Source: Propionivibrio dicarboxylicus
Lineage (GTDB): Bacteria; Pseudomonadota; Gammaproteobacteria; Burkholderiales; Rhodocyclaceae
Reading direction: 5' to 3'
DNA length: 64,000 bases
Assembly (NCBI RefSeq): GCF_900099695.1
Contig: NZ_FNCY01000013.1
Coordinates: forward strand, 62,001-126,000
Made by a program: the position numbers and the translations under genes. The stretch's first letter is position 1. Every line of letters begins with the position of its first letter. This document shows, piece after piece, positions 17,501 to 25,863 of the stretch. A model generated the notes under the pieces. That model ran no database searches. It was not told where the DNA came from and saw only the letters and a program-made list of their open reading frames with translations.

Positions 17501-18492
17501 TCAAAAGTATGGTGAGGCGTGCCGTCCCGATGGGGTGGATAACAATAGCTTTTCTTTCGCTGGCAACGGCACTCCCTGCATATACCGAAACGGTCTACCG
17601 CACTGGCTTGCAGGCCGAACGTGGTCATTTGGCCGTGTCGCCCGACGGCAAGCGACTCGCGTTTACAACCAATCGCCTCGCGCACGGGATGCGCCTGCTT
17701 GATACGGACAGCGGCTTGGTCACGCAGATTCCCACTCAGCCGGGACGCAATATCGGTTTTCCCAGTTGGGCGCCTGACGGACGGTCACTCGTCGCCATCT
17801 CAGCCGATACTCACACAGGATATTACAACCGCGATGACATGCGGATCGTTTTGCTCGACACCAAGACTTGGCAGGAACGAATTTTGGCAAACAGCGGGGG
17901 AGTGAAGTTCGATCCCGTTTTCTCGCCAGACGGCAAGACGATCTATTACTTCAAGGGCAAGAAACGCAAGCAGGGGAAAACCCCTGCAAGCAATTTTGAC
18001 TTGTTTGCCGTGGACATTGAAAGCGGGCGCGAACAACGTCTCACTCACGAGGAGTATTACCTGATAAGCATGGGCGATGCTGATGGCAATAATGTTCTTT
18101 TCGAGGGCGAGGGAGGGGGGACTCTACCCGAAGAGAAAGGCCCACATGGCCTTATAGGGCATTGGCCGACATTGCTTAAATTCGATATAGGAACGAGCGC
18201 CTTGACGATGATCCGTGTAGACCATCGCAGCGAGCTGTTCAATTTTTCCAATCCAAAGCGAGACAAGGCGGGGAATCTCTATTTCATTGCCGCAAAGCTG
18301 CGGCCTGGGGGTGGGAATTACCTGTGGTATCTCGCCAACTCGGCACCAGACGGCAGCAACGCAAAAATCGTAACCGAACTGCCAATTTCGATGGAATTTT
18401 GCATCGCCCGCAACACAGGCGCCATCTTCGTTATGGATCGCGATGGCGCCGAAATCATTCTTCGCAAACTCAATGTTACAGCCGCACACTGA
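17467..18492 (+). CDS. TolB-like beta-propeller periplasmic protein
   Basis: 341 residues with PD40/TolB-like propeller blades, seen as LAVSPDGKRLAFTTN, FPSWAPDGRSLVAIS and DPVFSPDGKTIYYFK. The start at 17467 has GCAAAGGAGA before it and begins MDFVHGSTLTQ, almost the same as the next gene; a typical signal peptide (MVRRAVPMGWITIAFLSLAT) starts only at residue 15 (17509), so the leader may be a transplanted start or the true start may be internal. Role unknown; pairing with the RTX gene 24 bases downstream suggests a helper or protective function. AT-richer than neighbours. Confidence 0.75.
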   Translation: MDFVHGSTLTQVKSMVRRAVPMGWITIAFLSLATALPAYTETVYRTGLQAERGHLAVSPDGKRLAFTTNRLAHGMRLLDTDSGLVTQIPTQPGRNIGFPSWAPDGRSLVAISADTHTGYYNRDDMRIVLLDTKTWQERILANSGGVKFDPVFSPDGKTIYYFKGKKRKQGKTPASNFDLFAVDIESGREQRLTHEEYYLISMGDADGNNVLFEGEGGGTLPEEKGPHGLIGHWPTLLKFDIGTSALTMIRVDHRSELFNFSNPKRDKAGNLYFIAAKLRPGGGNYLWYLANSAPDGSNAKIVTELPISMEFCIARNTGAIFVMDRDGAEIILRKLNVTAAH

Positions 18493-18506
18493 TCCGTCAC
18501 CGCAAA

Positions 18507-18550
18507 GGAGAAAACCATGGAATTCATCCCCGGTAGCACGTTAACGGAAT
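18507..18550 (+). repeat. leader repeat, copy 2
   Basis: Second copy of the translation-start module, here in front of the phospholipase A2-like domain and in natural continuity with it (GSTLTEFGIKGTNYCGPG), so this copy is the likelier original. Confidence 0.8.
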
Positions 18551-21500
18551 TCGGCATCAAGGGTACCAACTATTGTGGCCCTGGCTACTCTGATGGAAAG
18601 TTTGGAGGAGATGTCGATAAAAATGGAACCGCGACAAACGCAGTTGACAATGTTTGCAAAATCCACGACGACGGCTACACGAATGCCGAAAAATCTGCAA
18701 CTCCCGCCGCCGACCGTTTGGCCGCCGACTCGAAACTCCTGAACGATATCCGTGATCTTGTGCGCGGCGGCACCTTGTCGCAGTCCGAATCGGAAATCGC
18801 CGCGGCGATGTTGGCGGCATTCATGTACAAGCGCCGGTATTACGATGTGCCAACCTCTGTGGCCGAAGACGCGAAGGGCCTGCTCAAGGATATTCTCGAC
18901 TCGCTCGGCATCAATGATAAGAATCCATTAGGGGTTGGCTTCAGCCCGTCATCGTTGCTCCGCTATCGCGACGTCGTGGGGGAAACCAATATCACCTACG
19001 GCCGTTCCCGCACCGCCATCCCCATCCCCCCGCGTCGCGACCCGCTGGTCCTCGACCTCGATAGCGATGGCATCGAGACCCTGGGCATCGACGCCGCTAA
19101 TCCGATCCTCTTCGACCACGCCGACAACGGCGTGCGCATCGCCACCGGCTGGCTCAAGAGCGACGACGCCTTTCTCGTCGCCGACCGCGACCAGGACGGC
19201 ACGATCGACTCGGGTGCTGAGCTCTTTAGTGATTCCACGCCGCTCGATGCCGGCGGGATCGCCGCCGACGGCTTTGCTGCACTCGCGCAGGAGGACTCCA
19301 ACCATGACGGCGTCGTCGATGCGAACGATGCCGACTGGGCGAACCTCCGCCTCTGGCGCGATCTCAACCAGGATGGCATCGCGCAAGCCGATGAACTCTT
19401 TACGTTAGCGAACGAGCATATCAGCGCATTGCGCCTCGCCCGCAGCGCGCAGAACACGACGCAGGCAAACGGCAACCGCATCGCCGACACCGGCGTCTAT
19501 GTGCGCGACGACGCGAGCATCGGCACGATGGGCGATATCGACCTCGTCACCAATCCCTTCGTCAGCCGCTTCACCGATCCCATCGTCCTGACCGACGCCG
19601 CCCGCGATCTCGCCGACATGCAGGGCGCCGGCATGGTCCGTTCCCTGCGCGAAGCCGCTTCGCTCTATGATGCGCTGGTCGCCGAAATCCAGTCGCTCGA
19701 CGGCACGACGCGCATGGAGATGCTCGATCGCCTCGACACTCTGCTCGCCGATTGGGCCGGCACCTCGACGCAGCGGACCTCGACCGACGCCGCCGCGGCC
19801 AAAGGCTACCGCCTCGTCTATCTGCCGCCCGGCATGAGCATCGCCGATTACTGGGCGACCCGCAGGCTCGATGACAACACGATCGCAACCGCGCTGGTGG
19901 CCAATAACCCGAGCGAGTACGCCCGCCTGCAAACGCTGAAGACGCAACAGGAAACGCTCTCGGCCCGCATCGGCATCCTGGAACGCTTCAACGCCCAGGC
20001 CTTCGTCACGGTCGGCGACACCGGCGTAACAACCGGTCAAGGCACCGTCATTACAGCCCTGGCGGCGGCGCAGACGGGCGGCCCGGCCACGGATGAACGC
20101 GACGCCTTCGTAAGCCTCAACACGGCGCAGACGCCGCTGCTTGACCAGGCTTATACGGCGCTCAAGCAATCCGCCTACAACGCACTGGCGCCGCAGACCC
20201 GCCTCAAACCCTACTTCGATGGCATCGGACTGACGATCGACGAGAACGGCTTCCGGCTCGACTACTCGGAGATGGATGCGGTGCTGGATGCGGTCTATGC
20301 CGGGAACAAGGCAAAAGGGATAACAGATTGCCTGGATTTGAAACGCTATGCCGGCGATATCGACGAAAGCTACCTCGGCCTCATGGAAGGCAAGGTCACC
20401 GGGTGGATTGAACGCGCCGTCCGCAGCGGCGAAGTCGGCGCGATCAATGCAGCCCTTACACAAGCCTACTCGTCGCTAGGGATGACTGCGCTGACGGCGT
20501 ATGGAGGAAGCAGCGGCAACGACTATATGACAATTGGCACGACGAGGAGCTTTGTCCTAGGGCTGGAGGGAAACGACACGATTGATGCCACCGTCGGCGG
20601 AGATACGATCGACGGCGGAGGTGGTGACGATCTGATCATGTACGGCACTGGCGGGCGCGACAACACCGTCTGCGGCGGCGATGGCGACGACTATATCCAA
20701 CCGCACTATGCCAATAACTACTTCAACTACACCAATTACATTTCGGGAGGCAAAGGAGACGATTTCCTGATCGGCGACCAGTCAAACAACGTCTACTACT
20801 TCAATCTTGGCGACGGCAACGACACAGTTCTCTGCTTTGGCAAATCAGGCGAAATTGTTTTTGGTGAAGGCATAGCGCCGGGCGACGTCAGTATTTCCGC
20901 AAGTACGCGAGGTGCGATCATCCTCCGCATCACTGATCCGACAACACCATCATCGCGAGATACGATCACGATTGACGGCTGGTATTACGCACACATGCAG
21001 CACTTGAAGGTAAAGTTTGTCGATGGCACGATCTGGTCTCCAGACTATCTCACAACTTGTTCGCTGATCGGAACGTGCGGCAATGATCAACTGTTTCTGT
21101 GGTATGGCCAACACTTTGTCGATGGCGGCGATGGCGATGACCAAATCACTTCCAATAGCTGTGACGCCCTGATCTACGGCGGCAATGGCAACGATACGAT
21201 CTACGGCGGCGACAGCACGGTCTTCGGCGGCGCAGGCGATGACACCATCGATAACACCGCCGGCGGCGTGGTGTACGGAGATGATGGCAACGACACCATC
21301 ACCTTCAGTTCGCGCGCAAACAGCAGTATCGAAGGCGGCAATGGCAATGATCTGATCCAGATGGGTCACCGCTATTGGAGTACCGGGCAATTTTCCAACA
21401 CGTTAAATGGTGGTGCCGGCAACGATCGCATCAAGTCCGGCGCCTCCGCCGATACCTATCTCTTCAATCGCGGCGATGGCAATGACATCATCAACGATTA

Positions 21501-21867
21501 CGGCGCCAACGATTGCGACGCGCTTAGCTATTACGGTGCCAGCGATTACGGTGCCCCCGGCGCCGATCAGATCGTCTTCAGCCCCGATATCGCCCCCGAG
21601 CAACTCTGGTTCCGCCACGTCGGCAACAACCTTGAAATCGATGTCATCGGCACGGCGGACAGCGTCACGGTTGAGAATTGGTACGCCGGCAGCACCTATC
21701 ACATCGAGCAATTCAAGACAGCCGACGGCAAGGTCCTGGTCGATACACAAGTGGATCTTCTCATCCAGGCGATGGCAAGTTTCAATCCACCGCCCGCCGG
21801 GCAGACGGTATTACCGCCGAACTATCAGGAGGCATTGATCCCCGTGCTGGCGGCGAACTGGAAGTAA
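18517..21867 (+). CDS. RTX protein with N-terminal phospholipase A2-like domain
   Basis: Large predicted secreted protein of 1116 residues without a Sec signal, as expected for type I secretion. Residues 13-70 look like a PLA2-like domain: Ca-binding loop YCGPG (19-23), DNVC (44-47) and catalytic pair H50-D51 in CKIHDDGY. Residues about 169-300 contain the PLVLDLDSDGIETLG segment and three EF-hand-like loops (DRDQDGTID, DSNHDGVVD, DLNQDGIAQ). Glycine-aspartate RTX nonapeptides run from about 690 to 970, then a hemolysin-type C-terminal domain. No type I exporter genes are in the window. A calcium-dependent phospholipase toxin is inferred. Confidence 0.85.
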   Translation: MEFIPGSTLTEFGIKGTNYCGPGYSDGKFGGDVDKNGTATNAVDNVCKIHDDGYTNAEKSATPAADRLAADSKLLNDIRDLVRGGTLSQSESEIAAAMLAAFMYKRRYYDVPTSVAEDAKGLLKDILDSLGINDKNPLGVGFSPSSLLRYRDVVGETNITYGRSRTAIPIPPRRDPLVLDLDSDGIETLGIDAANPILFDHADNGVRIATGWLKSDDAFLVADRDQDGTIDSGAELFSDSTPLDAGGIAADGFAALAQEDSNHDGVVDANDADWANLRLWRDLNQDGIAQADELFTLANEHISALRLARSAQNTTQANGNRIADTGVYVRDDASIGTMGDIDLVTNPFVSRFTDPIVLTDAARDLADMQGAGMVRSLREAASLYDALVAEIQSLDGTTRMEMLDRLDTLLADWAGTSTQRTSTDAAAAKGYRLVYLPPGMSIADYWATRRLDDNTIATALVANNPSEYARLQTLKTQQETLSARIGILERFNAQAFVTVGDTGVTTGQGTVITALAAAQTGGPATDERDAFVSLNTAQTPLLDQAYTALKQSAYNALAPQTRLKPYFDGIGLTIDENGFRLDYSEMDAVLDAVYAGNKAKGITDCLDLKRYAGDIDESYLGLMEGKVTGWIERAVRSGEVGAINAALTQAYSSLGMTALTAYGGSSGNDYMTIGTTRSFVLGLEGNDTIDATVGGDTIDGGGGDDLIMYGTGGRDNTVCGGDGDDYIQPHYANNYFNYTNYISGGKGDDFLIGDQSNNVYYFNLGDGNDTVLCFGKSGEIVFGEGIAPGDVSISASTRGAIILRITDPTTPSSRDTITIDGWYYAHMQHLKVKFVDGTIWSPDYLTTCSLIGTCGNDQLFLWYGQHFVDGGDGDDQITSNSCDALIYGGNGNDTIYGGDSTVFGGAGDDTIDNTAGGVVYGDDGNDTITFSSRANSSIEGGNGNDLIQMGHRYWSTGQFSNTLNGGAGNDRIKSGASADTYLFNRGDGNDIINDYGANDCDALSYYGASDYGAPGADQIVFSPDIAPEQLWFRHVGNNLEIDVIGTADSVTVENWYAGSTYHIEQFKTADGKVLVDTQVDLLIQAMASFNPPPAGQTVLPPNYQEALIPVLAANWK

Positions 21868-21920
21868 GCAGGAACGCCCGTCCGCCTCAATCGTACAAGC
21901 ATCGTGCCGTTCGATGACAT

Positions 21921-21952
21921 CGTGCTGCGCCGGGCATCCCCGGCGCAGCACG
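21921..21952. terminator. hairpin between RTX gene and MatC-type gene
   Basis: Perfect 14-bp arms with a CATC loop, placed between two convergent genes, so it can serve both. The central GCCGGG-CATC-CCCGGCGC matches the hairpin after cusS in 16 of 18 positions. No T run follows. Confidence 0.7.
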
Positions 21953-21975
21953 GTCTCCGCGATCCGGAATCGCGC

Positions 21976-23355
21976 TCAGAACCCGAGCACCCCGAAGAAG
22001 AGGTAGCAGATGACGGCGCCGACCGCCGCCATCGAAAAGCCCCAGACAAGCAGCTGACGGAAGAGCTTGCCCTTGTCCTCCGACTCGGCGGCGCACGCGA
22101 TGCAGACCGCCCCGAACAACGAGAGTGGCGAGGTATCGACCATGTGCGAACCGACACAGATCGACGAGATCATCGAAATGGCATCGCCGCCGCCGAGCTG
22201 CTGGATCAAGCCCGGCACCAGCGGCAGGAACATCGGCATGACGACGCCCGACGAGCTCGAATACGCCGAAATGATGCCGGTCACCAGGGCCAGGACGCCG
22301 CTGATGCTGCCCGGCGTGGACACCGTCGAGATGATATTGACGAGCGCATTGAGGCCGCCCGCCTTGTCCATCACGTCGATCAGGATGCCCATGCCGCCGA
22401 CCATGACGATGACACTCCAGGGGATCGACTTGATCGCCGCCTTGCTGTCGCCGGCATTCAGCACCAGCAACACGGTGGCAAGCAGGAAGGCGATGGCGCC
22501 GACATTGGCCGACTTGCCATTGCCGATGACCTTCATCACCGTCGGCGTGAACAGGCTTTGCGTCACCGCCAGGCTCGGCAGGATCACCAGCAACACGAGC
22601 ATGCCGATACAGCCGAGCGTCAGCCACTGATGCCGATTGAATGGCTCTGGCTTCGGCGCGATCTCGTCGATGCTGAGCGAGGCGTGACGCTGGCGCCGCA
22701 CCCAGGCCCAACCGCCAAGCAGGAAGAAACCGCCGACGTTGCCGACGATCTGCGCCACCTCCGAGTTGAAATAGATCTTCCAGGCGAGCGAATCGAGGTT
22801 GCCGAGCTGCTGTCCGAGCAGATCGAGTTGCGGCGCCATCTTGTTGAGGAAGAAGGTCGAGATGACGCCGGTCGGCGCGATCGGCGAAAAAGCCGCGCCG
22901 TTGGCGGCGCCGACGACCAGCAGCGTCATGAGAAAAGCATTCATGCCGATGCGGCCGGCGATCGCCATCGCGACCGGCGCCATCAGCGTCACGGTGGCGA
23001 TATTGCCCGGCCCGATGGTGGTGATGATCGTGATCAGCGCGAAGAGGATCACCGGGATCAACGTTGTGTTGCCGCCGGCTAGCCGGATGGCATTACTCGT
23101 CAACTTTTCCATCGTGCCGTTGGTGGTGGCAATGCCGAACAGGAAGGTGACGCCGGTCAGAATCATGAAGAGATCGATCGGCCAGGCCTGCATGACCTTG
23201 TTGGCGGGAAGCCCGGCGAAGACCGCGCCGACCAGCACGCCGAAAGCGATCGCGACAATGCCGACATTGAGGTCCTCATTGACCATCGAGATGCCGACCA
23301 CCACGATCACGCCGATCAGCGAGGCCATGGCGGCCGATGACATTTCAAACATCAT
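21976..23355 (-). CDS. MatC-type dicarboxylate carrier (first paralogue)
   Basis: Inner-membrane carrier of 459 residues, about 12 helices, with the MatC N-terminal signature (ISMVNEDLNVGIVAIAFGV near 20-38, then FMILTGVTFLFGIATTNGTMEKL). Family members take up malonate, malate or other dicarboxylates and belong to the ion-transporter superfamily. The conserved TTIGPGN and SAYSSSSGVVMP motifs are present. A close paralogue lies at 58866. It follows the unknown gene at 23411 by 55 bases on the same strand, so both may be co-transcribed. Confidence 0.85.
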   Translation of the reverse strand: MMFEMSSAAMASLIGVIVVVGISMVNEDLNVGIVAIAFGVLVGAVFAGLPANKVMQAWPIDLFMILTGVTFLFGIATTNGTMEKLTSNAIRLAGGNTTLIPVILFALITIITTIGPGNIATVTLMAPVAMAIAGRIGMNAFLMTLLVVGAANGAAFSPIAPTGVISTFFLNKMAPQLDLLGQQLGNLDSLAWKIYFNSEVAQIVGNVGGFFLLGGWAWVRRQRHASLSIDEIAPKPEPFNRHQWLTLGCIGMLVLLVILPSLAVTQSLFTPTVMKVIGNGKSANVGAIAFLLATVLLVLNAGDSKAAIKSIPWSVIVMVGGMGILIDVMDKAGGLNALVNIISTVSTPGSISGVLALVTGIISAYSSSSGVVMPMFLPLVPGLIQQLGGGDAISMISSICVGSHMVDTSPLSLFGAVCIACAAESEDKGKLFRQLLVWGFSMAAVGAVICYLFFGVLGF

Positions 23356-23410
23356 GATTCTCCGTTTCTATGGGTTAACTGCGATGTGATGAGCAATGAC
23401 GCTGGCGTGG

Positions 23411-24190
23411 TCATGAAGACAGCGCCAGCGCCTCGCCGGAATAGCGGGGCACGTTGTCGTTGGCGACGCGGCGGCGCGGAAAGTCGCTTCGCGTCCTGGT
23501 GTCGAGAAAGGCGAGCAGTGCCTCGATCGACGCAAAGCCAAGCTCACGCTCAGCGTCCACGGCCTCGGCAAGCACGACGACATAGGCGAAGCGGTCGCTC
23601 GCCCGCTTGCCGGCGAACACCCGCGCCCCCTGATCGGGGAAAGCGGCCTGCGCCATCGCGCTTGCACGCGCGAGCGCCTCGCGGCGTTCTGCCTCTCTGG
23701 CCTGGCCGACGGCGCGCTCGTCGAGAAAACGGGAGAGCGCATCGAGCGAGTCAAAGCGCACCGGCGTCGGATGCAGCGAGGCGCGCCGGGCGACCATGAT
23801 GTCGCGGATCCGGCGCTCGTAGGAGCGTGTGCGGAAACCATGCACCGGCGCCTGTGCCTCGTTGTGGCGAATGCAGAATCCGTCATCGCTGCGCCGTACC
23901 GTCACCGTGCCATCGGCATAAACTTCGCGTGCCTTCTGGGTCAGTCGATCGAGTTGCGAGAGCTTCAGGTCTCTGGCGATCAGGCCGCGGAAGTGCTTTT
24001 CCAGCGCGGCCTGATCGGGGAAGCGCTGCCGCTCGATACCGCGGCGGGAGAAAAACGGAATGCCGTGAAACCGGAACGCGCATTCGAAGACCTCGAAGCC
24101 CCTGTGCGTCTCGGCGACCGCCGCATTCGGATGGTTGTAGGCGAACTGGGCGCGCTCGTTGAGAACGTACATCGTGAGATTGGCTGCCAT
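23411..24190 (-). CDS. hypothetical protein upstream of MatC-type carrier
   Basis: 259 residues, soluble, rich in Arg, Ala and Phe, no signal peptide or membrane segment. It starts MAANLTMYVLNERAQFAYNH and ends with VANDNVPRYSG. The middle has two similar segments beginning RFDSLDALSRFLDER and GFASIEALLAFLDTR, hinting at an internal duplication. I recognise no family. Codon use is like the genome and the ORF fills the space neatly before the carrier gene, so it is probably real. Confidence 0.65.
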   Translation of the reverse strand: MAANLTMYVLNERAQFAYNHPNAAVAETHRGFEVFECAFRFHGIPFFSRRGIERQRFPDQAALEKHFRGLIARDLKLSQLDRLTQKAREVYADGTVTVRRSDDGFCIRHNEAQAPVHGFRTRSYERRIRDIMVARRASLHPTPVRFDSLDALSRFLDERAVGQAREAERREALARASAMAQAAFPDQGARVFAGKRASDRFAYVVVLAEAVDAERELGFASIEALLAFLDTRTRSDFPRRRVANDNVPRYSGEALALSS

Positions 24191-24331
24191 GACATATTCC
24201 TTTCCATCGAATTAAGAGACCGAACGCCTCAGCGTCCCGCCCTCGTCTGTCAGCACAGCCCGTGCCAGGATAAAAATCGTTTATTATCAGACACATAAAA
24301 ATGCAGCCAGGCCACGGACGACGATGCGTCG

Positions 24332-24361
24332 TGCATTACGTTGCATTACGTTGCGATTCGT
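24332..24361. repeat. three 10-bp tandem repeats upstream of lqsS
   Basis: TGCATTACGT, TGCATTACGT and TGCGATTCGT follow each other without gaps, about 190 bases before the kinase gene. The 10-base period puts the copies on one face of the helix. The rest of 24191-24549 holds no gene that I can support; it probably carries the promoters of both the hypothetical gene and the kinase. Confidence 0.55.
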
Positions 24362-24549
24362 TGTTTTTTGTCTTGAACAAGATTCCGGCTGCGCGTCAAT
24401 TGCGCGCTATCGGAGGATTCTGGCGATACGTACGGCAACCGGTATGGCCGAGGAGCAACGTCTCGCCAATCGCGTTTCCATTTGGCAACGACAGGGGTGT
24501 ATCGTCACAATAGCCCTACGCCCCGACAAAAAGACCTGGCGATCGAACG

Positions 24550-25863
24550 ATGAACACACCGTATCAGGGAATCAAGGATCACCTGTCGAATGCCATGACC
24601 CAGGCCAATCGCAACGTCGAATATTTTGACCGACGTCGCGTCGCACTCGGCTCCATTGGCTTCGTCGCATTTCCGCTGTACTACTGGATCTGGTCGTACC
24701 TTTTCCCACAGCCATACGAAAATCTGTGGTTACGCCTCATCGGCTCGCTGCTTTTCCTGCCGCTCGTCTTCTCCAAACACTGGCCGTCCGCGTGGAGGCG
24801 CCACCTGCCCGCACTCTGGTATTTCACGCTGCTGTATTGTCTGCCGTTCTTCTTTACTTTCATGCTGCTGAAGAACGACAGCAGCGAGGTCTGGATCGCC
24901 TCCGTCCTGGTCGCGCTATTTGCCATGGCGCTGCTGCTGGACTGGCTGTCATTGATCGTGCATTTCGTACTCGGAACACTACTGGCCTGGATGCTGTACG
25001 CGGCGACGACTGAAGCCGCCCGGATCTCGCTCGTCAGCATCATCTACTTGCCGATCTTCGCTTTCGCCATCGCGCTTGGCGCTGCCGCGAATTATGCATC
25101 TCTCATGGTTCGCGTCGAACAGGAGCGTGCCATGATCGCCACCGCCAGCAGCATCGCTCACGAATTGCGTACGCCATTGCTCAACATCGCGACAACCGCG
25201 ACCGGCCTCGGCGAATACTTGCCCGACCTGCTAAAAGCCTATGAACTCGCCAAGTCCGCACACCTGGAGGTGCCACCGATCCGGAGCATTCACATCGAAT
25301 CCATGAAAAACGCCTTGAAGCGCGTGGAAGTCGAGGCCATGCATTCGAACACGATCATCGACATGCTGCTCATGAGCGCCCGGCAGACGCAGCGCAACGG
25401 CATCGTTCTTGCCGAGTGTTCGATACGCTGCAGCGTTGAAACGGCGCTCGAACGCTATCCGCTTTCGCCCGCGGAGCGCGCGCTGATCACGATCGACCCA
25501 CGGCATGATTTCCAGTTCACCGGCAATAAATTACTCATGGTTCATGTGATATTTAACCTCGTAAAGAATGCATTAAGGCATATTGCCAAAGCCGGAAAGG
25601 GTGATATAAGGATTTCATTCCGCGCTGGCGATTCAGGCAACGCCTTGCTGTTCAGGGACACGGGGCTGGGAATCCGACCGGAACATGTTTCGCACATTTT
25701 CAGCCGCTTCTATACCTCAACCGAAGATAACGACAATATTCTCGGCGCCGGGATCGGTCTTGCGTTCTGCCACGATGTCATGACCTTGTTCGGAGGATCG
25801 ATTACCTGCCGCTCCGTTTTCAGTGAATTCACCGAATTCGAATTGAATTTTCCCGCGATATGA
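24550..25863 (+). CDS. lqsS: LqsS/CqsS-type membrane sensor histidine kinase
   Basis: 437 residues: six predicted helices between about 33 and 185, then DHp domain with H204 in SSIAHELRTPLLN and an ATPase domain with N box (FNLVKNALRHI) and G boxes (FRDTGLGI, GAGIGLAF). This layout, a six-helix sensor with short loops, is that of the alpha-hydroxyketone receptors CqsS and LqsS. Unlike CqsS it has no C-terminal receiver; the partner regulator is encoded next to it with a 4-base overlap. The synthase gene converges on the pair. Together they identify the ligand class by context. Confidence 0.82.
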   Translation: MNTPYQGIKDHLSNAMTQANRNVEYFDRRRVALGSIGFVAFPLYYWIWSYLFPQPYENLWLRLIGSLLFLPLVFSKHWPSAWRRHLPALWYFTLLYCLPFFFTFMLLKNDSSEVWIASVLVALFAMALLLDWLSLIVHFVLGTLLAWMLYAATTEAARISLVSIIYLPIFAFAIALGAAANYASLMVRVEQERAMIATASSIAHELRTPLLNIATTATGLGEYLPDLLKAYELAKSAHLEVPPIRSIHIESMKNALKRVEVEAMHSNTIIDMLLMSARQTQRNGIVLAECSIRCSVETALERYPLSPAERALITIDPRHDFQFTGNKLLMVHVIFNLVKNALRHIAKAGKGDIRISFRAGDSGNALLFRDTGLGIRPEHVSHIFSRFYTSTEDNDNILGAGIGLAFCHDVMTLFGGSITCRSVFSEFTEFELNFPAI

